Positions 31,501-40,823 are shown, counted from the stretch's first letter. The stretch is DNA of 64,000 bases from Leishmania infantum JPCM5 (GCF_000002875.2 NC_009418.2:480130-544129); one strand, 5' to 3'. Program-made: numbers and translations. The notes: generated by a model not told the origin, from the letters alone.

Positions 31501-33165
31501 GGCGAGCGCGGGTGGCGATGATGAGGTCGGCTGGTAGCTCGATCCTCGATACTCATCTTGATGCGGCTTCAGGGGTGAGGCGTAGCGTACTGGCAAGGAG
31601 TCGTCGCTGCCAGTGAAGTTCGAGTCCATGTCGCTGCTGCAGCGGCTACTGCTGCTGCCCATGTCGGCATCTGGGTCGAGTCTCTCACGCCGGGATCGAT
31701 GCGCTCGCTGCGTCTTGCTCACCTCTGTTGGGGGTTCATCTTGGTACGCCTCTGACGGCCAGCGCTGCCGCGGAGGCAGGCGACGCACGACCACAGCGCC
31801 GTGGCTGCCACCGCTTGCTTCGCTGCGATTATGCGGCTGGGTCAGCACGTCTTCATCGCGTCCGTTGGTCCCCATCGAAGGGCTTTTCGCACGACGCTGA
31901 TCGCCGCCTCGTTTGGAACTTTTCAAAAGATGCTGCTCGTCAAGAGCGCAGTGCTGCGGCGCCGCGTCAAGCGTAATCACGTCCCCCTCTTCCTCAGGCG
32001 GGGGAGGCGCGGAGGGGGCTGTCACCGCAGCCGATAATGGCGGCCCGGCCGAAATCGTGTATCCGCTTCCGCTGTCGCGCGGCGGGGAGTGGGTCGGGGA
32101 GCGGCTGGACAGGCGCGGACGCTCCGGCGAGAGTGACGGGGAGGTCCGCTTTTGCTGTTGCTGCGACGCCGGCACCGGGATCGACGCCCGGTTGCTGTCA
32201 CTCTCGCCATGTTCGTGGCTGTGGTGGTGACCGTCGTGCAAAGAAGGATCGCGGCTGTTTACCTTCCGAGAGTGCCGCGGCGGGGTCGAGGTGGCAGACA
32301 TCGCCAGCGTCACGATGTCGTAGCGCAGCGACGGCTCCGCTGACTCGTAGTCGTCACTGTCGTCCCCGCTTTCTTCATCGCCATCGCGACGGCAGCGGCG
32401 CTCGTCCGGGCGGGGGGGCGAGACTCCCACGAAACTAATTCGGCGGCTGTTCGACCGCGGCGTCCGGCCGCCTCCGGCGCCTGATGACCTCAAGATAGAC
32501 CGTGGTGTATCGGTGGCGATGGAGCTGCAGACGCTCACTGGGCTGGCTGGTGCGGCGATGGCGCTCATCACGGGTATCGGCGGCACAGCGACCCTGGCTA
32601 AGCCGGCTCCCGGCATCATGATGGGATAGCGGTGCTGCGGGTGTGTTGTGCCGCTGCCGCTACCGCTGCCCTTACAGGCCTGCGCGCTCTCTTCATCTGC
32701 GTAGTCCATATCAATATCTTCCTCTTCTTCCACGATGTTGTACAGGTTTTCCCGCGGCACGGCTGCGGAGGTTTCCGGCGAACTCTGCCGCAGTGGCTTC
32801 CCGCACAGCACCTCATTCCTCATGCTCGACTTCCACGCATCCGTAGGAGCGCTAGAAGACGGATGCGCCGAGGCGAGTTTCGACGAGGGTGTTGGTTGCT
32901 GCGACAGCCCCGCTCCCATGCCAGTTGCACCACCACCAGAGAAGCTGCTTGAGCTGTGCGAGGCGAGCGGGACACCGTCGTTGTCATATCCCACGTCGAT
33001 GTGCGGCCGATCCATCCGGTCCGACGAGCGGGTTACATTCGCCGAATCGACGTTCGCCAAAACGGCAGGTGAGTGTGTGTTAGAGGACGGCGCCGTGGAC
33101 GAGTTGCACGTAGGGGCAGACTTGTGGCCGCCTAAGCGCGGCAGCCGTGGAGGACTCAAGTTCAT
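25525..33165 (-). CDS. Giant disordered Ser/Arg-rich protein, 2,546 residues
   Basis: One uninterrupted frame of 7.6 kb, the longest in the window. I recognise no catalytic domain. Almost the whole protein is low complexity: Ser, Arg, Ala, Pro and His dominate, with many RS, SP and SR pairs. Notable parts: acidic patches near 150 and 270; many SP/RSP motifs at about 300-520 and 1070-1200 that look like kinase sites; a run of Ala around 1590-1620; two strongly basic Lys/Arg/His blocks at about 1950-1995 and 2075-2130 that could act as nuclear localisation or nucleic-acid-binding regions. Only the last 40 residues look ordered, with DAQTAEDFVQGVREIISSL. Composition resembles nuclear speckle or cytoskeletal scaffold proteins, but this is not evidence of function. 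The ATG at 33165 is supported by a good splice acceptor 48 bases upstream. Confidence 0.88.
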   Translation of the reverse strand: MNLSPPRLPRLGGHKSAPTCNSSTAPSSNTHSPAVLANVDSANVTRSSDRMDRPHIDVGYDNDGVPLASHSSSSFSGGGATGMGAGLSQQPTPSSKLASAHPSSSAPTDAWKSSMRNEVLCGKPLRQSSPETSAAVPRENLYNIVEEEEDIDMDYADEESAQACKGSGSGSGTTHPQHRYPIMMPGAGLARVAVPPIPVMSAIAAPASPVSVCSSIATDTPRSILRSSGAGGGRTPRSNSRRISFVGVSPPRPDERRCRRDGDEESGDDSDDYESAEPSLRYDIVTLAMSATSTPPRHSRKVNSRDPSLHDGHHHSHEHGESDSNRASIPVPASQQQQKRTSPSLSPERPRLSSRSPTHSPPRDSGSGYTISAGPPLSAAVTAPSAPPPPEEEGDVITLDAAPQHCALDEQHLLKSSKRGGDQRRAKSPSMGTNGRDEDVLTQPHNRSEASGGSHGAVVVRRLPPRQRWPSEAYQDEPPTEVSKTQRAHRSRRERLDPDADMGSSSSRCSSDMDSNFTGSDDSLPVRYASPLKPHQDEYRGSSYQPTSSSPPALACAASVGIAGAPPTGHPSPHRLSTSASKDRDGTSSARSREKSLTPRSPPSLTQRDDTDEPIRGSSDHDHHHRRSSRGAETRSGLPAEAGEALPTPHSRARGMRVGVEMRGPYTHAGAAASHPRREASYSPSTITDHSSGQSVADDLSGSVSAAPAQGARRAPKNYQQQHEVVPSALSAATAAAPPKRSEDRKVEKAVVAEEPQVYVDPLLLERRHRHELARQELPSHVERHSPSAGATRDSPHAGKSQPHRRHSGLHARRRSPGSRTAAQQQPATFESVSLRDIIMRYDSPETKSRCGTPSTQFTARAILRLPSDVRQLQLQHSGDGDDDDAAHALTPGAVALEASVASSSLLSSGGVPADELFWDEPTPTSRASSRSPPPVSPRSSSTLAPNTPDRHKVLRKKLVVVVRRKKNGSAPSENDPVVQMSLLPFKEGTAALLKANASLQGSPQQRRAHSSGTSAAAAAPALEKLIDKVERGGSASVSSRCLSRASEHQGQRPRELSQRGDGCDDHAGENEISVEDRMRFRHALSVLSSRSVSPRASVSPSTTSKAGRSQRSRTRSPDSQNNASNDRARPRRRSGSASEDSVSHTGDAALRRSSGRRHRSHVAAVSETAAASICATWPPQRRSARSVSRHSDEKSARRSDGGHRHKSRRRHSHERVAHSTAERRRHSLSGASMPGAPCCATQNDEFYGAADMAKDVAALFPSPLQERIGITPMSVPLLPRLVLRAELGALPQGQYAHRPHSNIDAVQHTDGSWSASDGEDEHTMRRITDSASVGRRSRPLMLQFSSGTQTDRATGVSHAFGSARSGMPLLAATPVQRAAAIGPTEGTRDSAHPGKPVGTSVPTVGAGVAASSLASTCNAAGDAVFNEEMVLAVEERAANSPLVEDASATESPASFVKRAASPAAAAAAKPFTDSNSRILSGSGSGAAIGRGEAAVFGGNVGASRAAYAPLFSATSAHVAATSSRSVAQDLGTVAPAMMDATNSVPLFVPPLTVDNVSLLSHDWQSTLRERSSKAKRSAMESFLIASAEAGAVATAAAAAAAASSPPLYLADPTATDVNPSEVCAGGCGGLTVAALGAEAPSEWQRQTRPAQARQVLAVEEFYGRSVASAAVANVPRSAHALPPRSGPQSFLEIKRDVRQRSGSPRLVAQREPEQQQAKRSPPFSAPSEKKSMQGKSAMPVGSVSKSCAASKSRDGVEERSASARKHSRRRRCRASPERRANSNGDQLTDALNVETLSTVAADSPCKSSSSAEKINMAGDVTGVVGVSPQPLSTESLSAPPTLGEAKQKAQQSDQTSSSSSRSCSAVGNGTAANAAVAAATDGVGARSAPPLPPPPFFSIVEAAAESRALRSVEKAAEKRHGNHQRDERLKHFSRYSPSPFSSEASQSPSSRRRKTSNKHKKAKHDGDEQKKRQRGHGRHGRHSRSCTRSLSGQTCDAAAAEIDNDSDVDSNLTTSMEFQLSRLRLLREAAVFTKSPPSAAVDASRRSTRKKDKADGKAARKAAAAKDEHHRHRNRSSKEKRKRSSKKAAKRRSKSPAATTGSRLSDGADRKKKKREKAYHRSTSPPKPGPLPPPPSHQRSRALYGEEAAAGAAASLSDAASRYRRGASDYSPRADGAAFASTCPYFTDGSIYRGGQEEDAEAPYARHRAAARTGADSETLYERYLRRPHTSPLRGQRPHVTSAAAGWADGFRPAYRPASRPAATVEDPSVWHRSYSNPSRPSTRWNDYVRDAERGATSRSSSSPYTHAHHSRSLAQRRRSSDAGTTTAGERGRGSGAEVGSPNSEQPASGTYSASYTSRRRQTGEFDDIDVAPIRQYFNDHVQVGTDDRSGGEQYGTTSAFEWHHSRSAASNHAPMARPWLSNNYERSRAAATKKHVNVDDLLVSTPPNDGDEGYVPDNTNDLSRARQCQRRGTRVPPLPPPPSPPQASTPPSAAPTDTVLAAIPRSGALPILSEHTVTDAQTAEDFVQGVREIISSLQQYRNSA

Positions 33166-33953
33166 GAGTGCCAGCGTGTACCTCTTTCCTCGTGGTTACT
33201 TCCTCCCTTCGCCTGTGATGAGCGAAAGGCAGGGTGCGCAAGCAAAAGAAAAAAATCGAAAGCCAATAGCCGCGGACGCACAAGGTCGGGGTCGGGGGGG
33301 CGACAGAGTTGTGTATGCGCAGGTGGGGCCCTGTGAGATGTAGAAATAACGCTACAAAAGCGGTAAGAAGCGCAAGGGAAATGACAAACAAAAGAAAATA
33401 GAGATGAGTGTTTGCTGCGGGCGACTACCCCAATCGTGGGCATGTGTGGGCTATTAGGAAGAGAGGGGGAGGAGGAACGCGCGGCAGGCAGAGGCTGACG
33501 ACTCGGTTCGGGAAGATACATGAGAAGTCCACACGCGCAAACAACTACGCAAACAATCGTTGCAAAAGAAAAGCGGAAGAAGAGAGTAAGGTAAGTGGAG
33601 GAAGAGGGTGGGTGTGAGCTGAAACGCAAAGGCGTGTAAAGACACCTCAAAGCCGACACGACTCGTGTACACGGCCGGTGGCGATCACCGCTCGACTACC
33701 GCGCTCTTTTTGCCTTCCCAGCTTCATTACAGATGTAGAACAAAGGAAAACACACACATATATGTATATCTTCGTTTCGTTGAGAGGGCAGCAACAAAGG
33801 GTTGTGAGATGCTCTCACAGTATGGGCGGCAAGGAGGGAGGCGAGCTCAGATGCGCAGAGGTGCTTCTCGGCGTACAGACGCACATACATCACGGGCGCA
33901 ATTATGAGGGAAGTCGAGCTCTACGGTCTCCCTCTCTCTCGGCCTGCTCGAGC
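33166..33953. other. Intergenic between Dus4-like gene and giant gene
   Basis: No gene. It contains the splice signal of the giant gene (33213-33262), G-rich runs and a short (TA)n with ACACAC at about 33750-33768. Confidence 0.5.
33213..33262 (-). promoter_or_regulatory. Predicted spliced-leader acceptor for giant gene
   Basis: Minus-strand T/C-rich tract at 33240-33262 followed by the first AG at 33213-33214 in CACAG. This leaves a 5' UTR of about 47 bases. Confidence 0.5.
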
Positions 33954-35435
33954 TTATTCACACGCGATGCGGCCGCTTTCCACGTAGACGCCAATCTCTT
34001 GCAGAGCGTTCAGAACGGAGAGGTTGGATCGCAGCAGTGCGAGATGACTGCGCTCCGCCGGCGACACATACAGCCGCGCCATGCGCAACACCTGCTGCAC
34101 CGTCGTGGGCACCATCAAGTCAGTGCGGATAGCTGCACGCATGAAGTCTGAAATGACCTCGCGTGGGGTGACGGCGGCCTGCCACATGTCAGGCACCGTG
34201 TATCGGAGCAACCCCGCTCCTGCGTTTGACCGGTCGGGTGCCCACAAGAACGACACTGGCTGCACCGGTGAGAAAACCTCGGAAAAGACGCCAGGCGCTG
34301 CTGTCTCCGCCGGCGACGACGCGGGATCGCAGGTTCGGGGTGGCCGTCCCCGGCGGCTCGTCGCAAAGCTCATCTCCGCCTCCGCCGCAGCTCTCGATGC
34401 GCCACAGTAGAACATCGCGGGGTTGTCGAGCAGCCCGTTCGCGGACATCAGCCCACCGCAACCGGTGCGTAGAGCCGCCTCCATCGCCGTGCTCACGTCC
34501 GTCACACCGCCGTTCAGCACCACTGGCACAGAGAGATTCTCGCGAATGAGCTTGACGGCCTCAAACTGCACTGCAGCACTAGGGTGGCAGGTAGGGGTAC
34601 GGCCGTGCACCGTCAACCAAGACACACCGGCTGCCTCGCACTGCCGCGCAAAGTCGACGCTGCGGCGCAGGTCATCTTTTATCCGCATCTTCACCACACA
34701 CGGCAGAAATGGCGGCACGGTGCTGGTGCAGCTGCCGTACTCACAGCCGTTTCCGACGATCGTTGACGCCGTGCTGCCGTCTGGCATGGCGTTGCGAATG
34801 GAGCGCACCATGTCCGCCACTCGCTCTGGTTGGTCGAGCAGTGCAGACCCGATTCCTTCCTTCATCGCCCACCGCTGCGGGCACCCGCAGTTGAGGTCGA
34901 TGCCGTCGCAGTACGGGCGAAGTAGCACCGCAGCTTGTGCGGCGGCAGGCCCGCTCTTGGCGGCGAGCTGCACGACAAGCCGATCCTCGCCTTCGTACCG
35001 CGCAAACTCGGCGTGCCGCGCATGCGGCGACTTGACGAAGCTCTCCGCGATGAGCATGTGAGTGTAGCTGACGCGCGCCCCCCACGCTCGGCATACTTGG
35101 CGAAACGCCGGCCTGCTACACCGCACCATGGGAGCTTGAATTAGGCAGAGGGAGCAGTAGAGCTGCCGCCAGTCGAGCGATGCGTTGCTGTCGGGAGAGT
35201 CGACACAGCGTTGGTGGTACTCGCCTTCATCTTCAGCCGATGTGACGTGCTGCTCTGCAGGGGTATGGTGAGACCCGCACAATATGGTTGCGTCGTATTC
35301 GCGAGAAAGGTTCACCAACGCAGCCGCAACTGCTCGGTCGGCCTCCGCGATAAGCGCTGACAAACACACGCTGCGATGCAGGTGATGAGGGTCTTGCGCC
35401 CATGCGCGCTCGTACGGTGCCCAGTGGTCGCTCAT
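33954..35435 (-). CDS. tRNA-dihydrouridine synthase, Dus4-like
   Basis: 493 residues. Dus enzymes are FMN-dependent and reduce uridine in tRNA loops to dihydrouridine; yeast Dus4 modifies positions 20a/20b. The barrel begins at about residue 115 with APMVRCSRPAFR. The catalytic Cys lies in DLNCGCPQRWAMKEG at about 182-194, which is the Dus4 form of the motif. Then come VVKMRIKDD, TVHGRTP and VVLNGGVTDV (about 255-335), which supply the FMN phosphate and base contacts, and GLMSANGLLDNP. The first 110 residues are an extra N-terminal segment with a Cys/His-containing region and no match I know. The ATG at 35435 is the only one that keeps this segment. The splice acceptor is predicted 64 bases upstream. 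Confidence 0.92.
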   Translation of the reverse strand: MSDHWAPYERAWAQDPHHLHRSVCLSALIAEADRAVAAALVNLSREYDATILCGSHHTPAEQHVTSAEDEGEYHQRCVDSPDSNASLDWRQLYCSLCLIQAPMVRCSRPAFRQVCRAWGARVSYTHMLIAESFVKSPHARHAEFARYEGEDRLVVQLAAKSGPAAAQAAVLLRPYCDGIDLNCGCPQRWAMKEGIGSALLDQPERVADMVRSIRNAMPDGSTASTIVGNGCEYGSCTSTVPPFLPCVVKMRIKDDLRRSVDFARQCEAAGVSWLTVHGRTPTCHPSAAVQFEAVKLIRENLSVPVVLNGGVTDVSTAMEAALRTGCGGLMSANGLLDNPAMFYCGASRAAAEAEMSFATSRRGRPPRTCDPASSPAETAAPGVFSEVFSPVQPVSFLWAPDRSNAGAGLLRYTVPDMWQAAVTPREVISDFMRAAIRTDLMVPTTVQQVLRMARLYVSPAERSHLALLRSNLSVLNALQEIGVYVESGRIACE

Positions 35436-36151
35436 GGCCTAAGCAGTGGTGACCAGGCGAAAGCTAAGGAATCGAATTCGGAATGCAAAGGGAGACGTCT
35501 GTGGCGAGAGAGAGAGAGCGGAAAACGAGAAAACGGGAAGCCCACGGAGACGCACACAGACCCCTACACACACATATATATATATGTACACAGAGAGAGA
35601 GGCACGCTCAGTCCGCGAAAACACGCCGCCCCCTCCACGCGGTAGCGACACCGACGTGAAGAGCTGCACATGCGAGAGAAACAAAGGAGGCAAAAAGGGG
35701 TGGCGTCATCGCCCAAGCATCCGTGCGCGCCTACGTGCAGGGTGGAAGGCGGAGGGGCGGATAACGCCTCGCTTGTTGCTGTCACGCAACACGCAAAACG
35801 AAAAACCAATCTGTGAGTGCAACTTGGAGGGAAGGAGGGAGGGGGGCCAGTGAGCGTGTCGCGTTGTGCAGCTCGTCTGTTTTCTCTTTTCTGTTTATAG
35901 ATGTGTGATTGCGGATTCTGAACACGTGAACGCAGACGGCTTCCTGGCAAAGACATTCACACCTGTGAAGGTGAACAGCATCCATCAGACACACATGCAT
36001 GCACTCACGCACGGGCCAGCAGGTATTCGCAAGAGAGCAAAGCCCTATCAAGTGAGACCCCTCACTGTGCGGCGTGCGCGGCACGCAACGCCAGAGCGAC
36101 TGCAGCTTCTCTCTAAGATGAAATCGGGCAGGCAACAAGAGAAATACACCG
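35436..36151. other. Intergenic spacer
   Basis: No gene. It has the Dus4 splice signal (35499-35535) and an (AT)n run at 35572-35586. Confidence 0.5.
35499..35535 (-). promoter_or_regulatory. Predicted spliced-leader acceptor for Dus4-like gene
   Basis: C/T-rich tract on the minus strand (35505-35535, including a (CT)n run) followed by the first AG at 35499-35500. The 5' UTR would be about 63 bases. Confidence 0.5.
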
Positions 36152-37591
36152 TTATGTAAAGCGGTGCTTCTCCTGCACATGGGCGTCAAACACCAGCTCG
36201 CCGGAGGTGAAGTCCGTAAACGTCTCCATGCTCGTTGTCTGGTAGCTCGACTTTAAGATGAACTCTAGCACGTGGTGTACCTGTGCAGGGTCGTTTACGA
36301 GAGTCAGTTCCGCAGGGACGCTCCGCGCCCCACCCTCTCCGCGGTAGTCGTGGCGATTGGCCTCAGTGCCATCCACGGCAGCACTGCCTGCGGCCCCCGT
36401 CGCCACTGAATTCTGCGTGCGCGGCCGAATCAAGCGCTCGTTTGAGGTTCGAATGATGGGGAACCGCCACTCCGCCAGTGGCCGCTCGTGGGCCATACGC
36501 CACCGCGTCACCTCCTTTGACAATAAACGCACAGAGAGCACCATACCGACTTCATCGCGGCCCAGAGTCCATGCATCGCCACAGTCGCTGTTGCAGCCGG
36601 CTCCGCTGCGACCCCATGTTGCGGCGGTGGCGTCCGACGTGGGGCTGCCCACCCCAGAGACAGACCGCAACGGGGACATGGGGGAGGCCGGCGAAGGGAG
36701 TGCCTGCCGCAGATCAACCGACTGCAGAAGAGCCCGCGGCAGCTGTTGTGGCGCCGGAAGGCCCGCTGTGTTACTGTTGCGCGCTAGCCTTTCAGCTGTG
36801 TTCTCCCCTCGCGAGCCTGCCACAGAGGCACCGCCTTCCACGATACCGCTGTTGATGAGCACCGTCGCGCTGGCCAAAGTGCTCTGCCCCGCTATCAGTG
36901 CCTGGCTGGAGAACGACAGCGAGCTGGAAAGGGGGAGCCGAGCCAGCCGTTGCTCGTGCTCCGACACGAGAGCATCAATCTCTTCCATCACGCGATTGTA
37001 GGCGATGGTGATAGTAGGATTGTGCGTCTCGCGGACGGTGATGTGCACGCCTCCGAGCTTGTGCAAGACCTGCGTCACCGGTACGACAAACGGCTGCTCA
37101 TGCTGCCGCTGAAGCGCCGCCAACTCAGCTGTCTCGGCGAGCGTCAGAGACCGCGCGGAGGTCTCCGGGGAGGCGTCGAAGGACCCAGGAAACGCCGCTG
37201 CCGTCGCACCCGTGGCTAGTCGGAAAGAGGCATCCTGCTGCTGCGACTTGTTCTGCATTGGCTGCTGGTTTTGCATTGTTGCGGGATATCGGCCCCAAAA
37301 GCTCGACATTACAGACACTGCAGAGGTTAAGAGCGTGGCGGCCGACGGCGCCGCCGCGCCGGTGCTGACCGCACCGCCAGAGCCGCGTGGCGTCGCGTGA
37401 TCGCGCAGCGTGGGGGGGCGCGGCCCAACGGGGGATTGGAACTCAATAGAGTAGAGAATGGCGTACAGGAGGGCAGACAAGGCGGAGGGGGTGACGCGGA
37501 TGGGTCGCGGCGGTGCATCGGCGACACTAGACGACGCTGTCGCCGGGGCGGACGCCGCCGATGGCATGTAGCTGAAGACTTGGTAGTTCAT
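36152..37591 (-). CDS. ATG101-like HORMA protein (candidate)
   Basis: 479 residues from the ATG at 37591; the frame is open further upstream but only from a GTG. It has no membrane segment. Four blocks line up by eye with ATG101, the HORMA-domain partner of ATG13 in the autophagy-initiation kinase complex: an N-terminal strand MNYQVFSY; a helix ALSALLYAILYSIEFQSPVG; a strand-helix pair VHITVRETHNPTI with YNRVMEEIDALVSEH; and RLLSKEVTRWRMAHERPLAEWRFP, which sits where human ATG101 has its WF-finger segment. The end, with HHVLEFILKSSYQTTSMETF then ELVFDAHVQ, fits the last helix and the VFD motif. Long Ser/Ala/Pro insertions (about 70-140 and 215-300) double the usual 218-residue length. The alignment is mental and the identities are few, so another HORMA-like or unrelated protein remains possible. 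Confidence 0.5.
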   Translation of the reverse strand: MNYQVFSYMPSAASAPATASSSVADAPPRPIRVTPSALSALLYAILYSIEFQSPVGPRPPTLRDHATPRGSGGAVSTGAAAPSAATLLTSAVSVMSSFWGRYPATMQNQQPMQNKSQQQDASFRLATGATAAAFPGSFDASPETSARSLTLAETAELAALQRQHEQPFVVPVTQVLHKLGGVHITVRETHNPTITIAYNRVMEEIDALVSEHEQRLARLPLSSSLSFSSQALIAGQSTLASATVLINSGIVEGGASVAGSRGENTAERLARNSNTAGLPAPQQLPRALLQSVDLRQALPSPASPMSPLRSVSGVGSPTSDATAATWGRSGAGCNSDCGDAWTLGRDEVGMVLSVRLLSKEVTRWRMAHERPLAEWRFPIIRTSNERLIRPRTQNSVATGAAGSAAVDGTEANRHDYRGEGGARSVPAELTLVNDPAQVHHVLEFILKSSYQTTSMETFTDFTSGELVFDAHVQEKHRFT

Positions 37592-38813
37592 GTTGCCAAC
37601 GCGCCTGTTTTGTATGTTTGCGAAAGCAGCACGATGCGGAGCCCTCGTCGGGCGCACACGGTGAAGAGCGCTCCGAGAAAATGCAAAGGGATAAGATGAC
37701 GAGTGGAGCGTGCCGGCACCGCACGGCGACCCAGCTGTCAAGAAGCGTAAAGCAAGCGAAGTAGAAGGTGAAAGCACGAGCGTGTGAACGCCGCTCTGCG
37801 TTTGCGTGCGTATGCGCTGGCACCGATAACCACCTCTCTACAAGGAGCAAGCGTGAGAGAAAACGGGAGGGGGGTGTAGTGGTGGTGGTGACGGCGGTGG
37901 GGAGGGTGGTAGAGAATCTATCGAGAGGAGGTAGAGGAAAAGAGGAAGGCAAGTAGGCGCAGGCGCGCAAGACAAGCGCATAAGCAGACGTACACAAGAA
38001 GAGCAGCAAGCAGAGGTGTGGGGGTGGGAAGAAGGAAGACAAGCAGAGAAAAGGAAAAGATCGGGTGGGTGGGTCGGAGGTAGCAATTCACTGGATGATA
38101 AGACAGGTAAGCAGAAAGCAGCTAGTGCGTGTTGGCGCACGCATTTGCGTGTGTGTGTGTTTAAAGAGCGGGTAGGTTTGGCGGAGGTGTGGGATGCACG
38201 CCCGCACACGTGATGCCGAGCGCGACGAGTTCAGACGATTAGCGAAAGGATGAAGAAGAGAGCGGGATGAAACAGACATAGAGGTGCGGCCGAGAGGCCA
38301 GCGAGCGAACTCGAGCAAGGGAGTGTAGAGAGGTTCGGGGCGGAGAGGGGGCGTGCAACTCCCACGCATCCCTCGAGCACGAGTATCGCACTCAGTGATC
38401 CCCCCCACACACACGTCGCCAGCGTACTCGCGCATTCAATTCGTGAGCTCGACCGCCTGTGTTGGAGCGTCCCCGTACGATTGGGACGCGCTTGGACATG
38501 ATCGTCCCTTCGGTGGATGTTCTGTTTTGCATTCGCTTTGTGCGCTCCACGAGCGGAACGCCTCGTGGTGCCCAACACCCCTCTTTTCCTCCCTCTTTCG
38601 CCTCCACGGCAGCCCCGGCGACGTTTCCTGCGCGCGCATGCTGGCATGACGGCGACGAGGGGACGAGGGAGCGGCGGTGTATGCGAGTACATGGACGCGG
38701 CGAGATAAAGGGGCAGCTTTCGGTGCAGCCCCAACTGAGGCAGAGTAACCACATGCGCACGCGCACACAGAAGAGAGATGCCTCTCCGCAGATGCGATCA
38801 GAGGATCCGCGCT
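37592..38813. other. Intergenic spacer
   Basis: No gene. G/T-rich repeats (GTGGTG) at 37877-37915 and GGGTGGGTGGGT at 38063-38075 read as pyrimidine-rich on the minus strand. Confidence 0.5.
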
Positions 38814-39428
38814 TCACTCCCGAGACTCCTTCTCCAGCACGGCTGTCAGTTGAGCACGGGTGCCAGGGAACATGACCAGCACCGTCTTCGCACGCGACGT
38901 GCCGCCGCGCACTAGACTGACTTCGATGCGATCAGAAAATGCCGTCGCGGAGGGCGGGGTGTTCGACTCCTCCGGCTGCTGTGCGCCACCAGCACCACTG
39001 TGTGGCATCGACGACGAGGCAAAGCTGGCCGCTGCCACGTTCCTCGACTTTCCCTTTTTTCCCGATTTCTTGTCTCCGCCGCTCCTGCTCTTGGCGAGCT
39101 GGGCTGCAGTTGCACTGGCAGCTGCATCTGCCGCTAGCACCGTCGCATAGGAAGTGCCTTTCACGTACTCAGCATAATCTGCCGTCATCGCACGGAAGCC
39201 GCGCTCAATCAGCTCGCCGAGGTAGCGGAGGAGCTCCGCGTTCGCTTGCCCTTCCACCGGTGGGGCCGCAATGCGCAAGTCGGCCTCTGTCAGCGCCGGT
39301 GTCAAGGGTGCAGCAAACGCAGATGCGCGTGCGCTGGGTTTGGCGTGCACGGTAAGCAGATACTTTCCTGGCTGCACCTGGACTAGGCAAGGGAACATGC
39401 GGTGCAGGCAAACCCGCGTGGCATGCAT
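38814..39428 (-). CDS. DUF167/UPF0235 family protein
   Basis: 204 residues. DUF167 (YggU, human C15orf40) is a small, widely conserved fold of unknown function. The family core is clear: VHAKPSARASAF near the N-terminus, ADLRIAAPPVEGQANAELLRYLGE at about 50-73, and after an insertion DRIEVSLVRGGTSRAKTVLV near 167-186, which is the usual VxxxxGxxSRxK ending. Between the last two blocks there are about 55 extra residues rich in Ala, Ser, Lys and Gly (about 98-160), so the domain is split by a disordered loop. Two starts are possible, ATG at 39428 or 39398; the longer form is given. A functional role cannot be stated. Confidence 0.88.
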   Translation of the reverse strand: MHATRVCLHRMFPCLVQVQPGKYLLTVHAKPSARASAFAAPLTPALTEADLRIAAPPVEGQANAELLRYLGELIERGFRAMTADYAEYVKGTSYATVLAADAAASATAAQLAKSRSGGDKKSGKKGKSRNVAAASFASSSMPHSGAGGAQQPEESNTPPSATAFSDRIEVSLVRGGTSRAKTVLVMFPGTRAQLTAVLEKESRE

Positions 39429-40823
39429 TCACAAGCACAGAGAATAAAGGAGACAAGAGGCGCGAAGGCGTGCACCAGTGCCATTCGACTTTCTGATGAT
39501 GCACCTGCACCACAGGACACAAGGAAGCAGGGTGCCACAGAGCGAGAGAGGTGATGGACAGAACAGGGCAGTGCAAGGAAAGGGCAATCGTGCTATACAG
39601 AACGAGCTGGGCAGGCATCTGCGTGCTCGGTGATCAGGGTAGAGAGTCGCAGGCAGCAAGCTCGCTGAGCGTCAATACCCCATGTCACTCGCCTCGCACG
39701 CGTGCCGCTTCATCCTGCGCCTTAGGTCTTTCACCGACTATTTGCTTCAAGGGCAGCTGATGCGAGCCCGCACGTGCTTTCACCTGCGCTATAACAAGCA
39801 GCGTGAGTGGCCGGCTCACGTTTGCGTGATTCCTTTCCTCTCTTTTACTGTTGCAGTGCGGGCACAGTCGTGAGCGGAAACAACAACAGAAAAAAGAGGG
39901 CACCAACGGGACCACTCGACCGTCAAGGAGGGCATTCATCATCGCGAAAGAGGCGACCACGAGAGCCCAGGGCCGCTGGGGAGTGGGGCGGGAGTAGAGA
40001 ACTTGTTGAATATCGGAGGAGCACTCGAGGATGCACAAATTGGTGTTGGGTTGGCGGGTGCGGCACATCAATCACAAAAGAGAAGAGTGCTGCCGCACTC
40101 GTTGAGGTGCGGCACTGTACCCCCCCCCAACCCCTTTGTAGGGTAGCACTGCCAGTGCCCCTGCACCTATGATTTTCGAAATAACCACACACACACACAC
40201 ACGCGCACGATGGGCAATCCGCCTGTACTTTGCTTCGGCACCCACTCGTGGCAGCCCTGTCCCCCTCCCGTCCACTCTACGAGAGCAAGCTCCTCGAATC
40301 CAACAGCAAAAAGAGCGCAAGACGGAAAAAGGATGCAGAGCACTAGAAACGTGACGCACCACACTCACGTAGAGACAAAGGCACTCCTCTGCACGAGGCA
40401 GCGCGGCAGAAAGCAGCGCTTCCAGATGTGAACGCCGCTGCTACCGCACGTACGAAGCTAACCTACACAAACTGACACCATCTTCACAGCGTAAGCCACT
40501 TCCTGCCAATCTATCCGCCGCCATCGAGAGTTGCCCTCGATGACCCGATTGCAGCCGCAACCACGTGTCACGCAGGCGTCGCCTGCAGCCTCTTCGTCCT
40601 TCGAGCGGCACACAATATGCCGATCCATGGCAATTCGGCCCCCACCCTCACTAGACCCGTGTGCCTCTGCGTGTGTGTGTATGTATATGTCCGCCACCGA
40701 GATACACAAGAAAAGGAGGTGATGGGGGTGATGATCTTGCGACACACGTACACCACCCTCCACCCTTCTACCCTCGACTCGTATCGTCCACTGTTGTTCG
40801 TGTCGCTATTCTCCTCGGTCTGC
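39429..40823. other. Intergenic spacer
   Basis: No gene. It has (AC)n at 40184-40202 and a C-run at 40121-40129. Confidence 0.5.
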
